This document shows positions 34,701-43,680 of a stretch of DNA of 64,000 nt, piece by piece. Positions within the stretch are counted from its first letter, which is position 1, and the number at the start of each line of letters is the position of its first letter. The notes under the pieces are model-generated. The model saw nothing but the letters and a program-made list of their open reading frames with translations, had not been told where the DNA came from and did not search any database. The position numbers and the translations under genes were made by a program. The DNA lies in NCBI RefSeq assembly GCF_019059575.1, contig NW_024882208.1, positions 186,001 to 250,000 of the forward strand, read 5' to 3'. This stretch comes from Amphibalanus amphitrite (lineage: Eukaryota; Arthropoda; Thecostraca; Balanomorpha; Balanidae).

Positions 34701-37700
34701 AGTTACAGCCTCAGACACCACTGCAGCGGCGGCCAGCTCCAGCAGCAGCTGACCCACGCCCTGTGGACGGAGGACAGAGGTCAGTACAGCCTCAGACACC
34801 ACTGCAGCGGCGGCCAGCTCCAGCAGCAGCTGGCCCACGCCCTGTGAACGGAGGACAGAGGTCAGTACAGCCTCAGACACCACTGCAGCGGCGGCCAGCT
34901 CCAACAGCAGCTGGCCCACGCCCTGTGGACGGAGGACAGAGGTCAGTTACAGCCTCAGACACCACTGCAGCGGCGGCCAGCTCCAGCAGCAGCTGGCCCA
35001 CGCCCTGTGGACGGAGGACAGGGGTCAGTTACAGCCTCAGACACCACTGCAGCGGCGGCCAGCTCCAACAGCAGCTGACCCACGCCCTGTGAACGGAGGA
35101 CAGAGGTCAGTTACAGCCTCAGACACCACTGCAGCGGCGGCCAGCTCCAACAGCATCTGACCCACGCCCTGTGGACGGAGGACAGAGGTCAGTTACAGCC
35201 TCAGACACCACAGCAGCGGCGGCCAGCTCCTGCAGCAGCTGGCCCGAACGGAGGACAGAGGTCAGACCACACCCTGTTACCAGTCCTCAAGAGGGAGCTC
35301 AGTGCAGCCCCAGAGCGGGTGCAAGAACGGCACACGGTCGGTGAGGTAAAGAATAGACATTCACTAAAAGTCTGGCGTAGTCTCAGAAGTATAATTACAG
35401 CACATAGAATGTAGGTATAGGACATGTCACACGAAAACGTCGACTTCACGAAGTGAATGACGTTGGGTGTAAGCCATCGATTATTGATATTTGAAATCTC
35501 CAATCCATTTCATTCAGTCCACCATCTCGTCAACTCCCTCATACACACCTCTCCGTCCCTCACCTGAAATGAGTCACTACACTCTCAGTCCCCCGCCCCT
35601 TCCGAAACTCGCCTCTCTCCCTCCTCCACCATCCCTTACCTGTACGAGCTCCGTGTCGGCCGGCCCCAGCCGCTCCTGGCCGCGCACCCTCAGACAGCCG
35701 AGCAGGGCCACGCCGCGCAGCAGTCCGGCGCGCGCCGCCGCGTCCTTACAGGCGGCCAGCCGCGCGGCCATCGGCTGCAGGTCGGCCGCGCTCAGCTCAG
35801 AGGGACCCGGCTGGCCGGCGTCCAGCAGCTTCTGGAGCGCGGCGCGCATCGCCGCGGCGGCCGACTCCAGAACCTCGCCACTGCACTCTAACAGAGAGAG
35901 GGGACGGAGAATAAATAGTGAGGCACCGACAGGGCCTGGCACAGGGACTTCGAAAACCGAGTACCAGGCAGCATACTCAGCCAGCAGACCGGACTGTTTT
36001 GCTTTCGAAGCTAAACCGGTTCCTATTGAACGTCTCAACCTGTACCTCTTTTTGTTAGCAAGAAACGGTTCCTTGCAATCTTACAGCTGCATGCAAGGCA
36101 ATGGGCAAAATGAATATATTTTACGACATGAAGAGCTCTTGACACCATATTACCAATTTCGAAAGACTTCACAGCTCCATAACAATCCAGCGCCCACCGC
36201 CGATCAACAGCCGCCCCAGCTCACCGTTTCCGTCTGTGAAGACGAGCTGTCCGATCTGGTGCCAGAGCTGTGTCAGCTCGCCGGGACCGCCGAGCTCCGA
36301 CAGCTCCAGCGCCGACACCAGGTTATTGAGGCACAGGAAGACGCGGCACCGCAGCGTCTCGAACCTGCACAGAGGTGGAATGGTCAGAGGAGTACGGACA
36401 GTACTAGTAGACTCCGGGACGTCAGCAAATGCAACGGTCGATATGATGCATGTCTTTTTAAAGAAAAGTATAACCATAGATAACAGTAGAACTATAGTTC
36501 TAATATAATATAGAACTAATAGTTCTACTGTTATCTATGGTATAACGTGTTAAATAGAATCACTCCGTAACGTAAGCACAATATACGAGCATACAACCAT
36601 TTTGAAAATAGTGACAGCGCAACCAGCCATTCTCCTCAGCGCTGGTCAATGTGTCGGTGACGTCTCGACCAGCACGGCATGACTGTCACTGACCGTCGGC
36701 AGATGGTCTGTCCGGACGGCGAGGAGGCCAGGATGTCCGTCACGTTGGCCGGCGGACAGGCGGCTTTGGCCACGATCTTCTTCAGCAGACCCTCCCCGGC
36801 CATGGCCTCCTGCAGCTGCGGGTCACAGAGAGGGGGCGGGAGGTCACCAGTCGGACAGTGTAGAGTGAGGGGAGGTCGGAGGAGCCTGGTCGGGGTCACA
36901 CAGGGCCGGGAGGAGCTGAGCTGAGGTAGGTTTCCAGCTGACAGACGACCACACACCAACACAAACTCGGCGCCCATCATATGATGCGATGAAATAGGCT
37001 TCACATCAATGCTGTACGCCCAAACCAGGTTACACAAATTAATCATCATCCACATTGAAAATGACTGACCAGGGCTGCGGAGTCGGAGTCGGAGTCGGAG
37101 TCGGAGTCGGTCGGAGTCGACAGTTGTGACCGGAGTCGGAGTCGGAGTCGGAGTCGATTTTAGAAACCCGAGCCGGAGTCGGAGTCGGAGTCACCGAAAA
37201 TCTGTCGACTCCGCAGCCCTGCTAGGTCTGCGGAGTCGGAGTCGGGAGTTGGAGTCGGTCGGAGTCGACAATTCTGCCCGGAGTCGGAGTCGGAGTCGGA
37301 GCTGGTTTTTGAAAGCCGGAGTCGGAGTCGGAGTCGGAGTCGCCGAAAATCCATCGACTCCGCAGCCCTGTGACTGACATTTACAACAGATACTTCATCG
37401 GCAATTCCACCAGTCAGAAGTGAGACACCACTCGTTCTGACTGATGTAAAAAAGAAGTGAGGCACTACTGAGACGCCTCTGACCTTATTGAACACACACC
37501 ACTTCCCCAGTCTGACCTCTGTGGAGAGTGCCGCTCCGTATGGGTCGTCCCGCCACTGGGAGTCCTCCATCGGGTCGCAGTCGTCCTCCTCAGCGTCCTC
37601 ATCCGGCTCCTCAGAGTCCTCCTGGTCCGCCCAGCCGTCTGACGAGTCTGGGGAGGCAAACGTCACGTGACGTGTATGAGGACACGCAACGGCCACGCGA

Positions 37701-38852
37701 CGACGAGTCAGGGAACAGACGGGAGGTGATCACATGATACAGAGTCTGGGGGAGACGGCACTCGCGTAATAGTGATAACGAGCATGAAGCCAAACAACGG
37801 TCATGAGACCAAGAATCTGAGGACGGACAACGGTGACCAGACAAAGATCGATTGTGGAGACAAACGGTGATCAGGTAAGGCGGCAGGCGCCATTGTCTGC
37901 CTATGGCTGAACCGAGCCGACTATTTCATTCAGTTACCACGTACCGTCTCCGCTGCAGAGGTCGGTGAGGATCTCGAGCGCCACCTGCTGGGCCGTCAGC
38001 AGCAGCGAAAGATCTGTCAGCTGGAATAACAAAAAGAAAGTGTCAGACAAGTCGAGTCGAGCTCCTGGCTGAGACACACAACACAGAGAACATGATAGCT
38101 CCCTTGCTTTAAACGTAGCAAGTTCATCTTCATCGCTAAACTTACCGAACGACCTTTATTTGTGATGGTCTTGTCCAGTTCACATCTTCCCAATCGTATG
38201 TCCAAGACACAAGGCATTTCCTGTTGGATCTTGAAGCATAACACCACCCAACCCTTTTTAATTGGACACGTCCATTTCCTCAATGAAAAACGTTTCTCGC
38301 GGCCGTGAGGAGACCGCACTAACTCACCTGTATCTCATAATAACTCACCTGCAGCTCATAATCCTCTGCCTCTGCGTTGGAGGTGACCTTGCAGGCGAGC
38401 TCTCTGGCGTCGGGGGTGAGCGCGCGGGACACCTGGCTCACCACCTGACCCGTCTTCAGGTCACTGTCATCACCCATAACGTTCAACAGAATACCTGCGA
38501 ATAGAGGACGGCCAGATAACGGTCAGCAAGAGTCAATGATACGCCATTCAGGGACCGACATTGATGAAAACACCACAGCTTAAGATGCAGTCGATACGTC
38601 CAAATGACAAAACCCGGGACACACTCACTGGATGCCAAAAAGCAACAGCTCACAGGAACAACGCAGCAACGACAGTCCAGCTACCATTTTCAGTCCAGCA
38701 GCCATGACTTCTCCCGAACTCCCGGTTAACCAACAGACCCCGCCTCATTTGCGGTGTTCGTCACACATCCAACCGTTCCAGTTCCAGAGAAATCGGGCGA
38801 CACAGGTGGGATGTGCGGCAGCGGCAGCAAAGAAGTGAAGGGAGGGTGACAG

Positions 38853-38943
<91 letters not shown>

Positions 38944-41728
38944 CAGAAAGAAAGAGAGGTGGAAGATCCGATAACGTCACCCACCGGTGGCCAGCAGTTT
39001 GAGCAGCAGCCGGTCGCTGGAGTCGCCCTCCGCGGCGGCCAGCGCGCGCAGCAGCGCCGCCTGTTCGCGCGCCACCTCGGCCACCACCTCGTTCTCCTCA
39101 GAGAGCGCGTGCAGACACTGACCTGGGGGCATCAGAGTGCGGGTACTCACTACTCAATCAGGACTAAAAAAAGATTTTGACAATCAAGAAACCATTAATG
39201 TATCAATTTTTGTCCGCGCTCGTATGTCTGTGGCTTACCGACGGCGACGACCACCTCGCTGGGGTAGACGGCGAGGTCCAGACATTTCAGCATGATGCGC
39301 ACCACGCCACTCTTGTTGACGGCAGCCACCGCCTTCTCATTCGACTCGCTGCCAGGGGGGGGGGCATCAAAAGAACGTTCGGTAAAAGCGTTGCGATATG
39401 CTTTGAGCCTTGGATAATAGATTTGGCTCACCGTTTTCAACGTGATTGCTGGCAGATCAGTAGACTCTATTGATGAGCAGGGATGAAAAGGACACCGACA
39501 AAAATAAAAACTTGATAACTTGCCAAAACAAAAAGAGTGACAATCATGTCGAATATGTCAAATATCGATTATCATCCAGAAGATGCACGATAACCCCGGA
39601 CCAGTACAACAAGACTAACCGACCTTGGAAATTATACGTAAGGACAACACCTCCCGACACTTACCAAAGGTTCCACAACAGGTTCGTGATTTGCACGAAT
39701 ATATCTGATTCTGCGTCTAACAGCACTTGTCCCTTTTCTATCTTGCGTTGTGGCTCCCAGCCATCGGAAAACTGAAATGGCAATACAGTGCCACTTGTAA
39801 ATGTACCTCCCTAGGTTAAGACGAGCCTCTTCTTAACGCGAGAAAGACATGTGGATCTGGTTGACGTATTGACAAAACAATACGAAATAATGCACAATTA
39901 TCAATTATCTAATCCGCAGTCTAATTGTAAAAATTGAAACAAGCGAACCAAACAATAAGGAGCATCACTAAATATGAAAAGGTAGAATATTGTACGAGTA
40001 CTTGTAAGTTAATGTAATACCTAGCGTATTTTCTTACCTTGCCGAAAGCCGTTAGGAGCGATGTGAGGATGTCCTGCTCCAGCATAAGGTCACATCCCTC
40101 CTTATCACCCGTCAAACTAAGGTTCCTGAAACAGCGACACAAAATAATGATCAAATATAATAACCACAGTGCACTGCACTACTATTCCGGTTAAATAAAT
40201 GCCGTGTTTGACAGGGGCATTCAGCACGCAATTGATGATCCGACAACTCAAATCACGACCTCACGGACCTTCCCACCCCATCTCCTTGCTCCATCCTCCC
40301 CCGATCCCCTTCAGTCCTTCCCCACCCCTCCCATCCATCGTACCTGAGTGCGCCGGCGGCCGCCTGGCGCACATCGACGCACGGGTCGACGAGCAGCGGT
40401 CCGACGAGCCGCACCAGCCGGTGCTGTCTGAGGACGTCCACCGTCAGCCGGCGGGACACCAGCTGGGAGAAGGTGACGCAGCCGCTCAGACGCTCCTCGC
40501 TGGCGGCAGACTTCAGCTGGGGGAGCGGCCAGAGAGCCGGGGTGAGAGGGGAGACCGCAGAATGGGAGGGCGAGAGATGGAGAGACGTTCAGAAAGCTGA
40601 AGGGGTTCCAAAGTTCAGCGCTGTCGCAAATGTGATAGATGCAGGACAAGATGCGACAGGATTGAATGGTGAAACGTGAGAGACGTCAGAGTCGTTCCCA
40701 CGTATAAATAGTGAAGAGTGATGGCGAGTGAAATGAAACGGGCCCTGGACATCAACTCCTGTATCTACAGTGCGGGGTCCCTCGCCACCGACCGGTCACA
40801 TGACCGGCTGCATCCGAGGTCTGACCTTTGGCCCCGAAAGCACCTTTGACCTTCGACCTTATTATACATAATCAGCAATTTCAAATACAAAACTATCTAT
40901 TTCAATAGCAAAATTCGATAGTCGGTTCTAAAGCACCGTACTGTGGCCGGTTAGCTCAGTTGGTTAGAGCGTCGTGCCAATAACGCGAATGTCATGGGTT
41001 CGACCCCCATACTGGCCAGAGGCAAATGATTTTCCTCACAAATCGGCCCATTCAAATCAGAACCCATCTAGAACGTCTCACGCTGGGCGCGAAATTCACA
41101 GGAGACCTCCCCCGCGTAGGTATATAGTTACTTCAATCGACGTACCCTTTCTGTTGTTTGCCTTTTGACTTGCTTCCAATGGCGTAGACGCGTCGTTTTT
41201 TGACATTCGAAAAACGCATGATCCAGGTAGAAGTTATCCGAGGCAGTCTTGGTTACCCCACCGATAATTCATTTTCTTCCCGATGATTATCCACCCCCAG
41301 GGATAATCACGAGGGCGGAAATGTTTCATAAAGCATCATCCGTGACACCTAGTCGAAATCTCGACGAGATGCATCGGCAGACCATCGCAGGTGGGCTAAT
41401 CAGCAAGTCAAACAATGTTTGTAATTTGGTCACGCCCATTTCACGACAAAACTAAGGTCATCCTTAGCCGTTTCCACGATACAGCTACCATCCTCACTTG
41501 TTCCACACTATGGGAGGCTCTGTCTCACCTGTTCCACACTATGGGAGGCTCTGTCTCACCTGTTCCACACAATGGGAGGCTCTGTCTCACCTGGTCCACG
41601 ATGTTGGCAATGCTGTCGCCGCGGGGCGCGTCGCCGCCCCCCTCTCCGTCCGCGCCGTCACCGGTCTCCTGACGGCCGGTGGGGTCAGCGCGCGCAGCAC
41701 GCGCTCGCTTCGTCCTCGTCTTCCCCAT
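31715..41728 (-). CDS. HEATR3: HEATR3/Syo1, ribosomal-protein import chaperone, fourteen exons
   Basis: Minus-strand exons: 41728-41591, 40516-40344, 40125-40038, 39771-39665, 39348-39239, 39122-38985, 38494-38349, 38020-37945, 37647-37517, 36815-36694, 36364-36225, 35887-35640, 33388-33215, 31837-31715. Phase is kept throughout; 1914 nt, 637 aa (human about 680). The protein opens MGKTRTKRARAAR, as in the family. ARM/HEAT repeats follow (VDVRQAAAGALRNLSL, LLWNLCESNEKAV, TAQQVALEILTDLC). An acidic loop at about residues 326-350 (DSSDGWADQEDSEEPDEDAE) interrupts the solenoid. The C-terminus reads AEALDALMDLFG, LPRFIKYK and then the stop. HEATR3/Syo1 imports RPL5 with RPL11 for 5S RNP and 60S assembly; human HEATR3 variants cause a Diamond-Blackfan-type anaemia. 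Odd points: splice junctions of exons 1 and 13 are tandemly duplicated in the introns. Divergent from the downstream GalNAc-transferase. Confidence 0.94.
31792..31805 (+). promoter_or_regulatory. CTCF-like motif in HEATR3 last exon
   Basis: CCACCAGGGGGTAG matches the core CCASYAGRKGGCRS at 13 of 14 positions (T for C at position 12). It is coding, reading YPLVA on the minus strand, and sits at the SLC10/HEATR3 convergent boundary. Coding constraint alone could explain it. Confidence 0.25.
31944..32774 (+). repeat. Interspersed repeat, plus-oriented copy, in HEATR3 intron 13
   Basis: Runs from ACCAGTAAAACGCCTT to the GC-rich end GCCGGGCCGGGCC followed by GCTCATA. Inside are diverged modules that each pair a phrase like CCAGCCGTTCTCGAGATCTGG with GCACGTGCGCACGTGC. 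A second copy in the opposite orientation lies at 41811-42470. No coding frame and no clear terminal repeats, so the class is unknown. Confidence 0.7.
33171..33188. repeat. Poly-G tract in HEATR3 intron 13
   Basis: An uninterrupted G run of about 16 lies just beyond the exon 13 donor (a C run on the transcribed strand). Similar G/C homopolymers occur near 11641, 13105, 51231 and 60061. Confidence 0.7.
33389..35260 (-). repeat. Exon-edge minisatellite, 79-82 bp unit, about 24 copies
   Basis: HEATR3 intron 12 is filled by tandem copies of the acceptor region of exon 13. On the minus strand each unit holds a pyrimidine-rich tract ending CCTCCGTTCACAG or CCTCCGTCCACAG. About 34 nt of the exon head follow, encoding GVGQLLLELAA, and then a short intronic spacer. 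Unit length is 82 bp, with 79-bp variants lacking 3 bp of the GGAGGACAG segment. The genuine exon is the one at 33388-33215, which alone continues into DPELQVVAEALDALMDLFG. The rightmost copies (about 35200-35260) are degenerate. Confidence 0.9.
36473..36541. repeat. Near-perfect snapback palindrome (30-bp arms)
   Basis: The left arm starts ACCATAGATAACAGTAGAAC at 36473 and ends at 36502. An 8-bp loop ATATAATA follows, then the right arm at 36511-36541, its reverse complement with one extra base. It lies in HEATR3 intron 10 and looks like a very small palindromic MITE or inverted duplication. Confidence 0.8.
37070..37370. mobile_element. hAT-type MITE built of GGAGTC hexamers, 8-bp TSD
   Basis: The ends are inverted copies of CAGGGCTGCGGAGTCG. 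The element is flanked by perfect 8-bp direct repeats TGACTGAC (37062-37069 and 37371-37378), the target-duplication length of hAT transposons. The interior is (GGAGTC)n with two short unique patches, one containing CACCGAAAATC and the other CGCCGAAAATC. At 37208-37240 an internal right end meets a left end (CTCCGCAGCCCTG, CTAGGT, CTGCGGAG), so it is a head-to-tail composite of two units. It lies in HEATR3 intron 9. Confidence 0.85.
38853..38956. repeat. (GAAA)n microsatellite
   Basis: About 24 GAAA units, almost uninterrupted, in HEATR3 intron 6, about 30 to 130 nt downstream of the exon 6 donor. On the HEATR3 transcript it is a CTTT-type polypyrimidine tract. Confidence 0.95.
40945..41018 (+). 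tRNA. tRNA-Ile (anticodon AAT) with C33
   Basis: 74 nt folding as a complete cloverleaf. Acceptor GGCCGGT pairs with ACTGGCC with one G-U. The D-arm is GCTC/GAGC, the anticodon stem TCGTG/CGCGA, and the T-arm ATGGG TTCGACC CCCAT, with discriminator A. The loop is CCAATAA, giving anticodon AAT (read as IAU). Position 33, almost always U in elongator tRNAs, is C. A TTTT terminator begins 12 nt downstream (41030-41033). The A-box and B-box are intact, so it is probably transcribed, though the C33 change leaves doubt about function. Confidence 0.85.
41493..41590 (-). repeat. 31-bp tandem repeat carrying copies of HEATR3 exon 1 donor
   Basis: Three 31-bp units follow the true exon 1 donor. On the transcript each unit is GTGAGACAGAGCCTCCCATN followed by GTGTGGAACAG. 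Decoy donors AACAG|GTGAG stand 31 and 62 nt downstream and AACAA|GTGAG 93 nt downstream. The true exon end GTGGACCAG resembles the unit end GTGGAACAG, so the unit spans the junction. Reading through the units meets TGA in the third. Confidence 0.85.
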
Positions 41729-43680
41729 CTCTCGCAGAGTGGCCAATCCGCTCAGACCATACTCAGCAACAACTGCAACAAGTAACAGGAACAGCACAGG
41801 TTACAAAACCTATGAGCGGCCTGGCGCAGCCCAGCCTGTAACGCTTTTGCGAGGCTTATATCTCAGCAACCACTTGACCGATTTACATGCGGTAATTTTT
41901 GTAGGGTAGCTTCATTCCTTCTACCAAGTATTTGACTACTACCGTCTACCGATGCTTGTGGGTGAAGTCTTATGCACACGTGCCACGTGAAAAACGAAGA
42001 GGTGTCAATTTTGTAATAGTTGCAATATCTCGGTAACTAATGGGCCGATTGCTCTGAAAGTTGGCATGTAGGTTGACACCCACTAGGCAGTGCATATCCA
42101 TATGCCACAGTTGGGGTGCTGCTGCACGTGCGCACGTGCAGGGGTCGATTCCAGATCTCGAGAACGGCTGAACAAATTGCGCTGAAATTTGGTACATGGT
42201 TAGGGACCGGTTAGTAGTGTCAAGTGTGCCATGCAAGTCAGTTGGGATCCATTTAACACGTGCGCAGCCGCACATGCAGGGTGTCGCTGTCGCTTCCAGA
42301 TCCTGAGAACGGCTAGGCTGATTGCGCTCAAATTTGGCATATTACTAGAGACCGGTTAAAAGGGTGCCGTGCACAAGTCAGTCAGAGGTACCCCTCACAA
42401 TATTGCACGTGCAAGGCTCACCCTCTCGCTCACTCTGTTTGTCGTCCTATAAGGCGTTTTACTGGTATTTCTAATTCTAGGCTTCTTAATCTCATTGTGG
42501 GTCATATCAATATTCATGTCTATGTGGTCCCCATGTGCAATCAACCAATGTCTGAGAGGTAGTCGTAAAGCAGGCATCACTTATTTTTTGCGATTAAGGA
42601 GGGGCGCTAAACCCAGAGATGCTTTCTAATGAAATCAAACCAAACCTAACAAAACCTGACCTAACCTTACCTCTTGAAATATACCTAGGTACTCCCTACT
42701 TCCACCGCGGATTCCGTCCAAAGAGAACCAAGACGGCGGCTATCATAAAAAATCATCAAAACACGCACGTTTGCGTTGGTCCCAAATGCGTGACAATTGT
42801 ATCAAAGCATTGCAGCCACTTGGCGCTCAAGCTCAGATATGGCAGCATTTTACCTTCATAAGCAAAGTACTTTTTTCCCATTCTTATTTTACTTACGTCA
42901 AATTATCTTTAAAATTTTGGAAAAGTTTTTGAGTCTTTTTCAATCATGAAACTTTGTTTTATTAATTTTTTGTTTCAAAATATGTTTCTATGACCTTCAA
43001 AATTATGTCACAAAAAGTAAAACAACTAATAATTATAATTGACGTCATCAAACTGAACTTAGCCGGTAAGAATCGTACATCCAATGTTGATGTGGAAGTG
43101 GAGAACCGCAAGAAAAGCAGTCCGTGAGCAGTCCAAGGCCGTATAAGAGAAGCAGTCGAGGGCGGAGGAGGCTGTGGTTGGTTGTGTTTTGGGTTGTCTC
43201 ATGCCGAATTTTGGATAAAGCAACGACAGTGAATTGGTGGTCTTATGCAAGGCAGCATATAGGGTCTTATGTCTTGATTCGGGACTCGGTGTTGTTGGGC
43301 GTGCGCTGTCTCGATCAAATAATACCGCTGAAGAAGACCGGATCTGTGCAGGTGTGTTGCATGTAATTTTCATACATTAATTTCATATTTTCGTATATTC
43401 AGGTTAGTTTTCATCAACCAATGACATTAAAAAAGTGATAAATAATTTTTGATGCAGGTGGTTTGTTGTTTGTAATGCTACAATTGGTCAAACCAGACTT
43501 TTGCTTTTACAGGCGGCTGAGACTCTTGAAAATTGCAATTCAAATTGTAAAACTCGACATTCAGTATTGTGATCTTTGACACAATGCTCACTTTGTTGGC
43601 AGGACTTTGGCTAGTAGTTGGATTGGACACCAGGAGTGAACTACTTCTTGAATTCATTGATTGTGCCACAGCTTTTCAGC
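41729..43680. other. Divergent spacer between HEATR3 and the GalNAc-transferase
   Basis: Carries upstream sequences of both genes. The minus-oriented interspersed repeat (41811-42470) starts 83 bp upstream of the HEATR3 ATG. The remainder is AT-rich. Three candidate acceptors, near 43510, 43601 and 43679, suggest a spliced 5'UTR for the transferase. No first exon could be placed. Confidence 0.5.
41811..42470 (-). repeat. Interspersed repeat, minus-oriented copy
   Basis: Reverse complement of the family seen at 31944-32774. It shares AAGCGTTACAGGC, the CCGCTCATA end, GCACGTGCGCACGTGC modules and the ACCAGTAAAACGCC end. It abuts HEATR3 exon 1 upstream and may contribute to its promoter or 5'UTR. 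Confidence 0.7.

Larger units (their letters stand above)
40517..41590 (-). other. HEATR3 intron 1
   Basis: Contains the tRNA-Ile gene in the opposite orientation and the triplicated donor sequence at its start. The remainder (40700-40940 and 41040-41490) shows no recognisable feature. Confidence 0.7.

Noticed and set aside
33391..35092. Repetitive proteins read from the HEATR3 intron 12 array on both strands
   Set aside because: The frames come from tandem intronic repeats with unit length not a multiple of three; no start context or family support.
35491..36483. 330-codon + strand open frame over HEATR3 exons 11-12
   Set aside because: Spans two confirmed minus-strand exons and their intron; product is low-complexity S/P/A with no family match.
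38726..38984. FLSFFLSFFLS-type proteins on the minus strand
   Set aside because: Translation of the (GAAA)n microsatellite.
43618..43680. Upstream start giving 21 extra residues on the transferase
   Set aside because: An acceptor-like CTTTTCAG ends just before the ATG at 43681, and the shorter start gives a typical short cytoplasmic tail before the membrane anchor. Not excluded.
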